Below, one piece after another: positions 23,943 to 31,291 of a stretch of 31,708 bases of DNA. A program made the position numbers and the translations under genes. Origin of the DNA: a virus; IMG/VR virus record IMGVR_UViG_3300030116_007057, positions 1 to 31,708 of that record. One strand, given 5' to 3'. The notes beneath the pieces were generated by a model that saw only the letters and a program-made list of their open reading frames with translations, made no database searches and was not told the origin of the DNA. The first letter of the stretch is position 1; each line of letters opens with the position of its first letter.

Positions 23943-24757
23943 TGTTTGGCACTAAATTAAATTACGATTCAAGATTATTTCTAGAGGGCGAAGAGGTCTC
24001 TGGAATAAATACTGTTGATTTTTCGTATTCTAATTCTGCAACAACTGTAAATCCACTAGGTTTTAGCGATGGATTAACAACTATCAATGGAGAAACGCGA
24101 CAAAGTTTTTCTTTTACTAGAGATTTAGTTTACAAATCGATTGTAGCTTCTGGAGTTGGTGGTAGTAGTTCTTTCACTGGATCTAATAACTTATCAGGTA
24201 GCATTCATTACAATGGAGAGTCTTATGGATTTCAAAGTGGATACCTTAACAACTGGTCAATAAATTGTGCCGTTGGAGCGCCTGTAAAAGAAACTTGTTC
24301 TTTTGTTGTTTATGATGACATGAGAAGTGGCGCGAGTGCTTCAGGTTCTGCTACAGCACCAAGCTTGAGCATACCAAGCCAAGGCAGTATTACTGCCACA
24401 TGCGACAATAGCACCACTAATAGAGTCATAGGATTTGATTATGCAGTTACTTGTAATAGAAAGCCTTACTATTCAATAGGTAATAAGCTGCCCACAGAAG
24501 TTAAATTTATACCACCGATAAGCGTTACCGCTGCGGTTCAAGTAGAGGTTGATGATGCTTTTATGGAAAGTGGTAGAAATTTTTTAGAAACAGGTAAAAG
24601 CAGTAGAACAGTTAGTTTAAAAGTGAATGGCAGAAATGGCGGCCCAACTCTTGTTGATGCATCAGTGCCTAATGCTTGTTTAGTAAGTGAATCTTTAAGT
24701 GCATCTTCAGATGGAAGTTTAAGGTTAACTCTTAATTATATGGGGCATACATCATGA
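23942..24757 (+). CDS. Putative tail protein, tail-tube-like paralog
   Basis: The product has 271 residues, beta-rich. The N-terminal block VDFSYSNSATTVNPLGFSDG, the block NNWSINCAVGAPVKETCSFV and the following strand pattern parallel the proteins at 12918-14048 and 25739-27331 (compare YGLTYGVNSLPIVTTSYVAS), so it probably shares their fold; similarity is weaker than between those two. It starts within the tape measure stop (TAATG) and overlaps the next gene by four bases (ATGA). In this position long-tailed phages encode distal tail or tail-tip proteins, many of which share the tail tube fold. That role is inferred. Confidence 0.6.
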   Translation: MFGTKLNYDSRLFLEGEEVSGINTVDFSYSNSATTVNPLGFSDGLTTINGETRQSFSFTRDLVYKSIVASGVGGSSSFTGSNNLSGSIHYNGESYGFQSGYLNNWSINCAVGAPVKETCSFVVYDDMRSGASASGSATAPSLSIPSQGSITATCDNSTTNRVIGFDYAVTCNRKPYYSIGNKLPTEVKFIPPISVTAAVQVEVDDAFMESGRNFLETGKSSRTVSLKVNGRNGGPTLVDASVPNACLVSESLSASSDGSLRLTLNYMGHTS

Positions 24758-25737
24758 GTACTTTAACAGGATTAGAATCAGAAAACTTACTTTATAATAG
24801 AGATAGAAATATTTCTGGGGTCACTGCGCCAACACATTTTACTGGTTTAAGTTTAACACCAATTTATGGATCGACAGCGCAGTTTCAATCTAAATTGAAC
24901 ACTTTTATAACTGATGACTTTTACTATGAACTTGTGCCTTTATCTTTGAATAGTTTAGTCGTTAATTTTAATGTGGGTTATCAAACTGATGAAACCAACG
25001 CTAGAAAACTAGCTAACTTTTTTGAAAGTAAGTCTGGGTTTTTACCGATGGAGTTTAATGCTGACAATTCTGGAATATATAAAAATGTAACTGGATTTTG
25101 TAATTCTTATCAAGTAACAGCTGAGAATAACCAAAACTTCAATGTAGCAGCAGCGGTTACAATCGACACAGCTCCTAATCTTTTAAATTGGTCAGGTAAT
25201 AATTTTACAAATATAGATTTCCAAAACTGGGTTCCGTCTAGAGCATATAAAAAATATGATGTTGTTTTTTCTGGCGTTAACACAAACAACTTAAACAATT
25301 TCTTTTATTGCACTGGAGATCACACTTCATCCTCTGCTAACAGCCCAACTGGTGCATCAACTAATTGGACTCAAAAGTTTTTCTTTGAGCCTGATCAAAA
25401 CCAAAATTTTGAAGTGGGTATAAAATCTGATGTTGTTGAATTTAACAACTCTTTTACTCAGAGGCTAGGTGGAGATAAAAATACAAAAAATATAGCTAAA
25501 TTTGACATAGCTTATAACTTTACCAACATATCTAATCATCAGCTAAAGTCCATGTTGCATTTTTTAGAAAATAAAGCTGGCTATAGGAGGTTTGAACATC
25601 AAATACCATCGGTTTATAACAGGCCAAAAGTTTATTATTGTCCTGCTTGGACACATACTTGGGTATATAGTAACACAAATAATTTAAGTGTAAACTTTGT
25701 CGAAGATCCGTTAGGCGTAATTCCAACAGAGGTTTAA
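24754..25737 (+). CDS. Lambda gpM-like minor tail protein, duplicated, with a CBM-like insert
   Basis: The product has 327 residues. Residues about 57-141 and 228-320 are two related copies of a module: a strand like VVNFNVGYQTD or FDIAYNFTN, a helix ending in LANFFESKSGF or LHFLENKAGY, then Phe, Tyr and Cys landmarks. The second copy, with YYCPAWTHTW and VNFVEDP, is the better match to the phage minor tail protein M family, which joins the tail tip. Between them, residues 158-207 (NWVPSRAYKKYDVVFSG; FYCTGDHTSSS; TNWTQ) resemble a CBM5/12-type carbohydrate-binding module. The ATG overlaps the preceding stop by four bases. Duplication and insert are read by eye. Confidence 0.75.
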   Translation: MSTLTGLESENLLYNRDRNISGVTAPTHFTGLSLTPIYGSTAQFQSKLNTFITDDFYYELVPLSLNSLVVNFNVGYQTDETNARKLANFFESKSGFLPMEFNADNSGIYKNVTGFCNSYQVTAENNQNFNVAAAVTIDTAPNLLNWSGNNFTNIDFQNWVPSRAYKKYDVVFSGVNTNNLNNFFYCTGDHTSSSANSPTGASTNWTQKFFFEPDQNQNFEVGIKSDVVEFNNSFTQRLGGDKNTKNIAKFDIAYNFTNISNHQLKSMLHFLENKAGYRRFEHQIPSVYNRPKVYYCPAWTHTWVYSNTNNLSVNFVEDPLGVIPTEV

Positions 25738-25738
25738 A

Positions 25739-27331
25739 ATGTCAAGAGCTATAATACAGAGTCAAAAAGCAATAGTCGCCGCAAGTAATGATACTGGATC
25801 ATTTAAAACGACTAATATTGATTTAAATTTAATTAATAATGTTCAAAACGCCAGTTTTTCTATTGCCTTTCCCCATGAAAAATCAAAGCAATTAGGGAGA
25901 CAGGACTTCAGTATCGATAACACTTTTATACAGCCAGATGTAGAATTAACCTTATCATACATACCAGAGCCTAAATTACAAAATGAGATAAATAGTAATT
26001 TTATAAGTGGGGGTAATTCTTATACCACTAGCGTTCAAGCTCTTGCTGGTTCATTACCTAAAAATACTAATTTTTTAATTATAAATAGCCCCGATGATGG
26101 CAAAGATGCGCTAGATTCAGTTACAGTTGGTGGATCAGCGGTGGACCTCACTGGTTTTGAAGCTGCTGCTTTTGGAAACTGTTTTTTAACTTCTTACGGA
26201 TTAACATATGGCGTAAATTCTTTACCAATTGTTACCACTTCATATGTGGCATCAAACGCAAAATTTGAAAAATTAACTGGCACTAGTATGGAATCGCCAG
26301 CCATAAATTTACTTCAAGGCAATAACAATAACGTAGGGCTTCTAAACTTTACTTTTGATAATGGCATTAAAGATCCAAAAGTTTTAACACCAAATGATCC
26401 TAATAGCTCTATATCGTTTGAAAACTTACAAGTAGGAGGTCAAGCTATTTCTGGCAGTCATTTAGTTCAATCTCTTGACATGTCGGTGGCTTTACAAAGA
26501 GTTTCTAATTACGGTTTTGGCAGTGATTTTTCTTATGATAGAAAAGCTGAAATGCCAGCTGATGGATCATTTTCTATATCATCATTAGTATCAGGTTATG
26601 GAAACGGTAACATAACTGGTATATTAGATACTGAACAAACTTATGGTTTTGACTTAGTTTTAGGAAGTGAAAATCCTAACATGCTTGCGTTCTCAGAACG
26701 TTTTAGCCAATGGTCATTGCAAGACTCTGACGGCCCTATGTCAATAGTAAGCGAAAATAATGCTGATCCTAACGGTGGAAATAATGCGACTTTATTTAGA
26801 GCTAATACTACTGATGCTTATGCACTTCTATTTAGTAGTAATTCTAGCGATGTAAAATATATATTTGTCGAGGCAGGTAAACCCTATACTTTATCAGCAT
26901 TTGCTAAAGGTAAAGGTAGCACTATTGGTAAATCATTTAGATTACAAATTTGGTTTGGTGTTGGAACTGCAACAGGTCCATCAAGTGTTGGACTTTTTAC
27001 TCTCACAGATGAATTTCAAAGGTTTGAGATTACTGGAACTCCAACTGGATCTGGCAGTATAGCTGTAAGGTTCGATATAACAGAGCCTTCAGACCCAGCT
27101 GATGAGGTTTTTGTATTTGGGGTGCAGTTTGAACAAAACAATAAGGCTACTCAATATCTTAAAAACGATGGTAATAAAGATCCTAAATCAATAAAATACT
27201 CAATATCTAATGCTAGGTTGCAATCCTATAGTTCATCTTTGCCAGTGAATGGCAGGATGTCTTTTGATGCTTCGTTTACATTCCCCGTAAATGAAACTGT
27301 AGGGCTTGCATTAAGCGGAACGATTTACTAG
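25739..27331 (+). CDS. Tail-tube-like protein with an inserted carbohydrate-binding-like domain
   Basis: The product has 530 residues. Residues 1-310 and 480-530 align by eye with the 376-residue protein at 12918-14048. Between them lies an extra module (about 312-476) with the hallmarks of a carbohydrate-binding, jelly-roll type domain found in phage structural proteins: NMLAFSERFSQW at its start, AGKPYTLSAFAKGKG, FQRFEITGTPTG, and VFGVQFEQNNKATQYL at its end. The module probably projects from the tail and may bind cell-surface sugars. The start is one base after the gpM-like stop. The stop overlaps the convergent minus-strand gene within a CTAG palindrome. It is the last gene of the tail operon, with no hairpin terminator visible. 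Confidence 0.7.
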   Translation: MSRAIIQSQKAIVAASNDTGSFKTTNIDLNLINNVQNASFSIAFPHEKSKQLGRQDFSIDNTFIQPDVELTLSYIPEPKLQNEINSNFISGGNSYTTSVQALAGSLPKNTNFLIINSPDDGKDALDSVTVGGSAVDLTGFEAAAFGNCFLTSYGLTYGVNSLPIVTTSYVASNAKFEKLTGTSMESPAINLLQGNNNNVGLLNFTFDNGIKDPKVLTPNDPNSSISFENLQVGGQAISGSHLVQSLDMSVALQRVSNYGFGSDFSYDRKAEMPADGSFSISSLVSGYGNGNITGILDTEQTYGFDLVLGSENPNMLAFSERFSQWSLQDSDGPMSIVSENNADPNGGNNATLFRANTTDAYALLFSSNSSDVKYIFVEAGKPYTLSAFAKGKGSTIGKSFRLQIWFGVGTATGPSSVGLFTLTDEFQRFEITGTPTGSGSIAVRFDITEPSDPADEVFVFGVQFEQNNKATQYLKNDGNKDPKSIKYSISNARLQSYSSSLPVNGRMSFDASFTFPVNETVGLALSGTIY

Positions 27332-27714
27332 TCGTATTCAATTTTTACGTTTTTACTTTCGTAACCTTTTTCTTTTATTTGATTTATATGCTTAGCGCCA
27401 TGGCGAGCTTTTGAATAATTTTTATAATATTTTTCTTTTACAGGATCAACGCCTCCATTTTTCTGCGCTCTTTTTTCACTAAGCTCTTTAGAGTAATCCA
27501 ACATGTTACCCACTGTCCCTTTTTTTGCGGCGGTGTTTTCTAAAAATTGTCTACTATTAAATGGATCAGCATCAGAATCAATGGATGCATTAGGAGCGAG
27601 AAAAACTCGCTCCCATGCTAAACCATCTTGTTCATACTTATGCTCATCATTCATTCCTTGAATGACTTCGATATATTCTTCTTTATCAGGGTGTTTATAA
27701 ACGTAAATAGGCAT
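27328..27714 (-). CDS. Small protein with FmdB-like start but no zinc cysteines
   Basis: The product has 128 residues. It opens MPIYVYKHPDKEEYIEVIQG, similar to the MPIYEYxC opening of FmdB-type zinc ribbons, but it contains no cysteine, so zinc binding is lost. The rest is polar and basic (VDPVKEKYYKNYSKARHGAK). Similar small proteins occur in other phage genomes as I remember them, with no known function. Its ATG is nested in the Hsp20 stop (TAATG), so it depends on that gene's translation, and its stop overlaps the convergent tail gene by four bases. Confidence 0.65.
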   Translation of the reverse strand: MPIYVYKHPDKEEYIEVIQGMNDEHKYEQDGLAWERVFLAPNASIDSDADPFNSRQFLENTAAKKGTVGNMLDYSKELSEKRAQKNGGVDPVKEKYYKNYSKARHGAKHINQIKEKGYESKNVKIEYD

Positions 27715-28019
27715 TAAGTAATTTTTATTTCTTTACCTTCATTTACACCTTTTTTTGGCAATGTTAATTTTAATAACCCATGCGTATATTCAGCCACTAT
27801 GTGATCTATAGCAACTTGATTAGCAAGTCTGACAGTTCTTTTCTTAGAATCTTTTTTGTTTTTAGCTTCCACAGTTAATATGTTATCCGTGGCACTTATT
27901 TTTATTTGACTCTTAGAAAAACCAGCGAATGAAAGTTCGATTTCATAAGCGTCTTTGTTATCTGTCGGTTGGACTGGGTATTGTAATTGTTCGTTTAATA
28001 AGTTAAATAATGTGTTCAT
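27714..28019 (-). CDS. Small heat shock protein, Hsp20/alpha-crystallin family
   Basis: The product has 101 residues, short for the family. After a brief N-terminus the alpha-crystallin domain runs from about 20 to 95: DAYEIELSFAGFSKSQIKIS, DNILTVEAKNKK, then the characteristic GLLKLTLPKK near the end, followed by EIKIT. Such proteins hold unfolding proteins in a refoldable state. Phages of aquatic bacteria often carry one, probably to aid virion assembly or protect proteins during infection. The N- and C-terminal extensions are much reduced, so large oligomers may not form. It is coupled to the downstream FmdB-like gene (TAATG); a 36-bp gap with a hairpin separates it from the glycosyltransferase gene. 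Confidence 0.9.
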   Translation of the reverse strand: MNTLFNLLNEQLQYPVQPTDNKDAYEIELSFAGFSKSQIKISATDNILTVEAKNKKDSKKRTVRLANQVAIDHIVAEYTHGLLKLTLPKKGVNEGKEIKIT

Positions 28020-28038
28020 AATGCTTTATATATCAACA

Positions 28039-28059
28039 TTAAATGTGCCAATCATTTAA
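28039..28059. repeat. Perfect 7-bp inverted repeat at the end of the glycosyltransferase gene
   Basis: TTAAATG (28039-28045) and CATTTAA (28053-28059) are complementary around a 7-base loop and span the glycosyltransferase stop, just before the Hsp20 gene on the minus strand. There is no long T run, so it may modulate rather than end transcription. Confidence 0.35.
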
Positions 28060-29135
28060 CCCTTAAAAACAAGGGATAAAATAGAATCAACAGTCTTTTC
28101 ATAGGTCATTTTGTCTCCCATTTTGACACCCTCTGTGTTAACTTGACCCACTTTAGATTCAGCTAACTCCATCGCTGAAATAGCCTCTTCCTCTGTCCAA
28201 CTATAAAAAGTACCTTGATTAAAAGGTTGGTTTTGATTAAAAAATACTCCATCGCTAACTGCTATTTCTCCAGATGGCTCTATCAAAATTGAATTTTCTT
28301 TAGTAGCCCAGTCTTTATGCGAAGTAGAATTTAGAACAATACTCCACTTACCAAGACATGTTGCGTTGAACGATGGTAAATTCCAACCCTCACCACCAGA
28401 AAGGCCGCCAAGATCAATATCTATCGAGTTTAAGTACTCATTAACTTCTGAGTTAGTTGCTAAATGAGGTAGAAAATTAATGTTATTGTAATGTTCGCCT
28501 TGCAAAGTTTGGTTTATCAAACCCTTCATTTGCTCTGGTTGAAAAAATGGGTTGTTTATACAACAAGTAAGCAAATATTTATTGTTGTTGCCATATTTTT
28601 TAAGCCAAGTTTGTATAATTTTTTGAGTATGTTTTCTATTTTCATACTTACCCATTAACCCAAAATGAACACAGTCCTGCATATAGGTTTTGTTAGTCAC
28701 TTTAAAAGTGTCATCCAAACCTAGAGGAACCGCCTCACAATTTTCTAAACCTTTATTTAGAAAATGATCTCGTGCGTAAGTTGAACTAAATATAGTTTTT
28801 TCTTGATTGGCAACTATCGCAGTTTCTATTTCAGTGGGCTGATTGCATTCATAGAATGTGTATAAAAACTGATTTTTATTTTTTCTATTATCAGCACCGT
28901 TTATATGCCACAACTTTAAAGATGGTATATCCTCAGATAAAAATTTATACCTGCTATTTACAGCATCTTCGATATATTTTTTAAAATCTTGATCTAAAGA
29001 AAACGCATCTATGTTTATATCTGAAATAGGGAAAAGACCTATCTCGATATTCTTTTTATACAATTGTTTTAGAATGTTTACAGAAACATTACCAAAACTT
29101 AAATTGTTTAGAGCGGCTTCTACTAAGACCTTCAT
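28056..29135 (-). CDS. Glycosyltransferase, GT-B type (GT4-like)
   Basis: The product has 359 residues, the usual size for a GT-B enzyme with two Rossmann-like halves. The N-terminal half begins MKVLVEAALNNLSFGNVSVN. The linker region has CEAVPLGLD (133-141). The donor-binding half has FGLMGKYENRKHTQKIIQTW (158-177) and SGGEGWNLPSFNATCLGK (246-263). The last segment corresponds to the E-x7-E motif, with Glu249 present but Asn at the second position, which some families tolerate. It would transfer an activated sugar to an unknown acceptor: phage DNA, virion protein or host surface. Its start is next to the SSB stop, in one minus-strand operon. Confidence 0.85.
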   Translation of the reverse strand: MKVLVEAALNNLSFGNVSVNILKQLYKKNIEIGLFPISDINIDAFSLDQDFKKYIEDAVNSRYKFLSEDIPSLKLWHINGADNRKNKNQFLYTFYECNQPTEIETAIVANQEKTIFSSTYARDHFLNKGLENCEAVPLGLDDTFKVTNKTYMQDCVHFGLMGKYENRKHTQKIIQTWLKKYGNNNKYLLTCCINNPFFQPEQMKGLINQTLQGEHYNNINFLPHLATNSEVNEYLNSIDIDLGGLSGGEGWNLPSFNATCLGKWSIVLNSTSHKDWATKENSILIEPSGEIAVSDGVFFNQNQPFNQGTFYSWTEEEAISAMELAESKVGQVNTEGVKMGDKMTYEKTVDSILSLVFKG

Positions 29136-29503
29136 TAAAAAGGAACTTCTTCAGCAACTTTTTCTGTACTTACAGGTGCGCTAGAATCATCAGACTCTTT
29201 TTTCTTTGATGATAAAAACTGCAAATCTTTACCTCTTATAAAATATTTACTAAAGTTTTTACCATCTTTTTCCCAAGATGACATTGATAGTTCACCTTGA
29301 ACAATAAACTCTCTGCCTTTAGAAAGGTATTTTTCAGCGATCTCAGCTTGCTTGTCCCAGTATTGGACATCGACATAACATTTATCTTTCACATTAGATG
29401 ATGAGATGCCAACTCTTAGATTTACAACTTTTTTACCAGTAGAAGTTGTTCTAGATTCTGGATCTTTAACCAGATAAGCGGCAGCAGTTATTGAATTATA
29501 CAT
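29135..29503 (-). CDS. ssb: Single-stranded DNA-binding protein
   Basis: The product has 122 residues. The OB fold covers about 1-95: SITAAAYLVKDPESRTTSTG, VVNLRVGISS, CYVDVQYWDKQAEIAEKYL, GREFIVQGELSMSSWEKDG. The tail is acidic and ends EEVPF, close to the DDDIPF-type end that bacterial SSB uses to recruit replication proteins. It coats single-stranded DNA during replication and recombination. The tail is short, and the final residues differ from the host-type sequence, which might change partner choice. It overlaps the upstream sigma-like gene by eight bases and abuts the glycosyltransferase gene. Confidence 0.93.
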   Translation of the reverse strand: MYNSITAAAYLVKDPESRTTSTGKKVVNLRVGISSSNVKDKCYVDVQYWDKQAEIAEKYLSKGREFIVQGELSMSSWEKDGKNFSKYFIRGKDLQFLSSKKKESDDSSAPVSTEKVAEEVPF

Positions 29504-30104
29504 ATTTAGTTTGTTTGTTTATTTTAGTTAAAAATTTATTATGAATATTTATACAGCCTTGAATGCTCATGTCAAGCTCTTCAGCTATAATTTTCCAAGG
29601 TGTGAGCTTATGATTATCGACATTATACCTTTTGTCAATTATTTTTCTAACTCTATCATCTTTTTCTTTATCTAAAAATTTTGATAGTATTTTTAAAATC
29701 TCATCTTTGCTCAAATTTTCTAAAAATGACTCACATTGAGGCTCTATGAAAACATCGTCATCTTGGAATGATATTTCTTGGTGTTTCTTTTTTTTATTTA
29801 AAACTCCTAAACATTTCCACTTTGTATGATTTGCTAAGTAAGTTGGGAACTTAGTGTTTTTAGATGGGTCAAATTTTAGAGCGCACGAGTAAACCTCATG
29901 AACTTTTTCATCTAAAAGTGTATCCTTGTCTGCTACGTTTTTTGGGCCAGATAAAAAACTATTGACCATTGTATGGTAGATACCAGAGTGCCTGTTTATT
30001 AGCTCTAATAAACTGCTCTCATCGTTACGCTCTTTAATTTTATTAATTAAAGAAATATCGCTCTCCAGAGCCTCTGGCTCTGTAAATTTTAAACCTTTTT
30101 CCAT
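29496..30104 (-). CDS. Sigma-70-like transcription factor, second of two
   Basis: The product has 202 residues. Residues 27-105 resemble sigma region 2: SSLLELINRHSGIYHTMVNS, ALKFDPSKNTKFPTYLANH, TKWKCLGVLNKKKK. Residues 135-197 resemble region 4, with a helix-turn-helix pattern in LTPWKIIAEELDMSIQGCIN. It has no zinc-type insert, unlike the sigma-like protein at 1971-2642, and the two differ enough that they may serve different promoter classes. Both probably act with host RNA polymerase. It heads the minus-strand operon, and its start lies against the repeat-rich gap. Confidence 0.85.
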   Translation of the reverse strand: MEKGLKFTEPEALESDISLINKIKERNDESSLLELINRHSGIYHTMVNSFLSGPKNVADKDTLLDEKVHEVYSCALKFDPSKNTKFPTYLANHTKWKCLGVLNKKKKHQEISFQDDDVFIEPQCESFLENLSKDEILKILSKFLDKEKDDRVRKIIDKRYNVDNHKLTPWKIIAEELDMSIQGCINIHNKFLTKINKQTKYV

Positions 30105-30145
30105 TCTTTTTATATATATTATATAAAAATTATATATAAATTATA

Positions 30146-30206
30146 AAACGTAATGTATACAGAATAACGTATAGCTTTACTATAACGTAATAGGTATAGA
30201 TAACGT
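30146..30206 (+). repeat. Iteron-like direct repeats with 18-bp spacing
   Basis: ATAACGT recurs at 30164-30170, 30182-30188 and 30200-30206, exactly 18 bp apart, with a weaker AAAACGTAATG copy at 30147. Flanks are partly shared (ATAACGTATAG, ATAACGTAATAGG). A further ATAACG is at 30229. Strict spacing suggests a protein binding array. Confidence 0.65.
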
Positions 30207-30302
30207 CCTTAAACCGTTATACGGTATAATAACGACTAAATTGAATTTGTCAAATAAAAAAAAATTTTTTTCAAATACGGGTTGACAGCTAGCCCAAGGA
30301 TG

Positions 30303-30308
30303 GTGTAA
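30303..30308 (+). promoter_or_regulatory. GTGTAA motif and TTGACA promoter candidate before nrdB
   Basis: GTGTAA ends 11 bases before the nrdB ATG. TTGACA (30282-30287) stands 16 bases before TGTAAA (30304-30309), giving a sigma-70-like pair. Usual Shine-Dalgarno spacing is lacking: AAGGA lies about 18 bases upstream of the ATG. Confidence 0.4.
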
Positions 30309-30319
30309 AAACAGTAGTC

Positions 30320-31291
30320 ATGATTTTCGAAGAACAAATATCAAGGAAGCCCGACCATTATCCATGGGCACAAGAATTTATTGAGGCAATGCACAACGGT
30401 TTTTGGACCGACAAAGAGTTTAGTTTTAGCAGCGATATACAAGATTTCAATGTAAACTTAGACTCAGAGGAAAAAGAAATTATTATCAGAACACTTTCAG
30501 CTATTGGACAGATTGAGGTAGCCGTAAAGAAATTTTGGAGTAAATTAGGCGATAATCTGCCTCATCCTAGCTTAACAGACTTAGGCTATGTCATGGCAAA
30601 TGTTGAGGTAATTCATAACAATGCTTATGAAAGATTACTGAAAGTTTTGGGTCTTGAAGATGTCTTTGAGAAAAATCTAGAGCTTGATTTTATTCAAGGC
30701 AGGGTAAACTATCTTAGAAAATATAATCATAAATTTTACAAAGATTCAAAAAAGCAATATGTGTATTCGATTATTCTTTTCACGCTTTTTGTGGAAAATG
30801 TTTCTCTGTTTTCGCAGTTCTATATTATTAACTGGTTTAATCGTTATCGGAATATTCTTAAAGATACTGGACAGCAAGTCAAGTATACTCGCAATGAAGA
30901 AAACATTCATGCGTTGGCTGGGATCAAAATAATCAATACGATTAGAAGCGAGCACCCAGAATTATTTGATGATGAATTAGAAGCTAGAATAGTACATGAA
31001 GCTCAAGAGGCTTTTAAAGCTGAAAGTAAAATTGTTGATTGGATGATCAACGGCTTCAATGAAACAGGTCTTAACGGTGATATCTTAAAAGAATTTATTA
31101 AAAATAGAATAAATGACTCTTTAGAAAAAATAGGGTTTTCTTCTGCATTTAATGTTGACACTTCTGTTTTAGAAAATACAATGTGGTTCGAGGAAGAATT
31201 GATGGGCAATAATGCTACTGATTTTTTTCATTCTCGACCTGTTGAATATTCTAAAAACTCACAGACATTTGACGCAGACGATCTATTTTAA
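30320..31291 (+). CDS. nrdB: Ribonucleotide reductase class Ia small subunit
   Basis: The product has 323 residues, a normal length for this subunit. The six metal ligands can be placed: Glu66 (in IGQIEVAV), Glu96 and His99 (VEVIHNNAY), Glu159 (LFVEN), Glu194 and His197 (EENIHALAG). Tyr103 lies four residues after His99, as the radical tyrosine does in the family. The first ligand is Glu, where E. coli has Asp. The C-terminal tail ending TFDADDLF would dock on the large subunit. It generates the radical that lets NrdA reduce ribonucleotides to deoxyribonucleotides. The stop shares one base with the next start (TAATG). It begins a new plus-strand operon. Confidence 0.95.
   Translation: MIFEEQISRKPDHYPWAQEFIEAMHNGFWTDKEFSFSSDIQDFNVNLDSEEKEIIIRTLSAIGQIEVAVKKFWSKLGDNLPHPSLTDLGYVMANVEVIHNNAYERLLKVLGLEDVFEKNLELDFIQGRVNYLRKYNHKFYKDSKKQYVYSIILFTLFVENVSLFSQFYIINWFNRYRNILKDTGQQVKYTRNEENIHALAGIKIINTIRSEHPELFDDELEARIVHEAQEAFKAESKIVDWMINGFNETGLNGDILKEFIKNRINDSLEKIGFSSAFNVDTSVLENTMWFEEELMGNNATDFFHSRPVEYSKNSQTFDADDLF

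Larger units (their letters stand above)
30105..30319. promoter_or_regulatory. Divergent AT-rich control region between sigma-like gene and nrdB
   Basis: No gene is seen here. The region holds a very AT-rich left part, direct repeats of ATAACGT at 18-bp spacing (30164-30206), CCGT-TAT-ACGG (30214-30224), a perfect TATAAT (30225-30230), an A9T7 tract (30256-30271) inside an ATTTG/CAAAT inverted repeat, and TTGACA (30282-30287) with TGTAAA 16 bases later. It must hold start sites for both directions and may be an origin. Confidence 0.6.
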
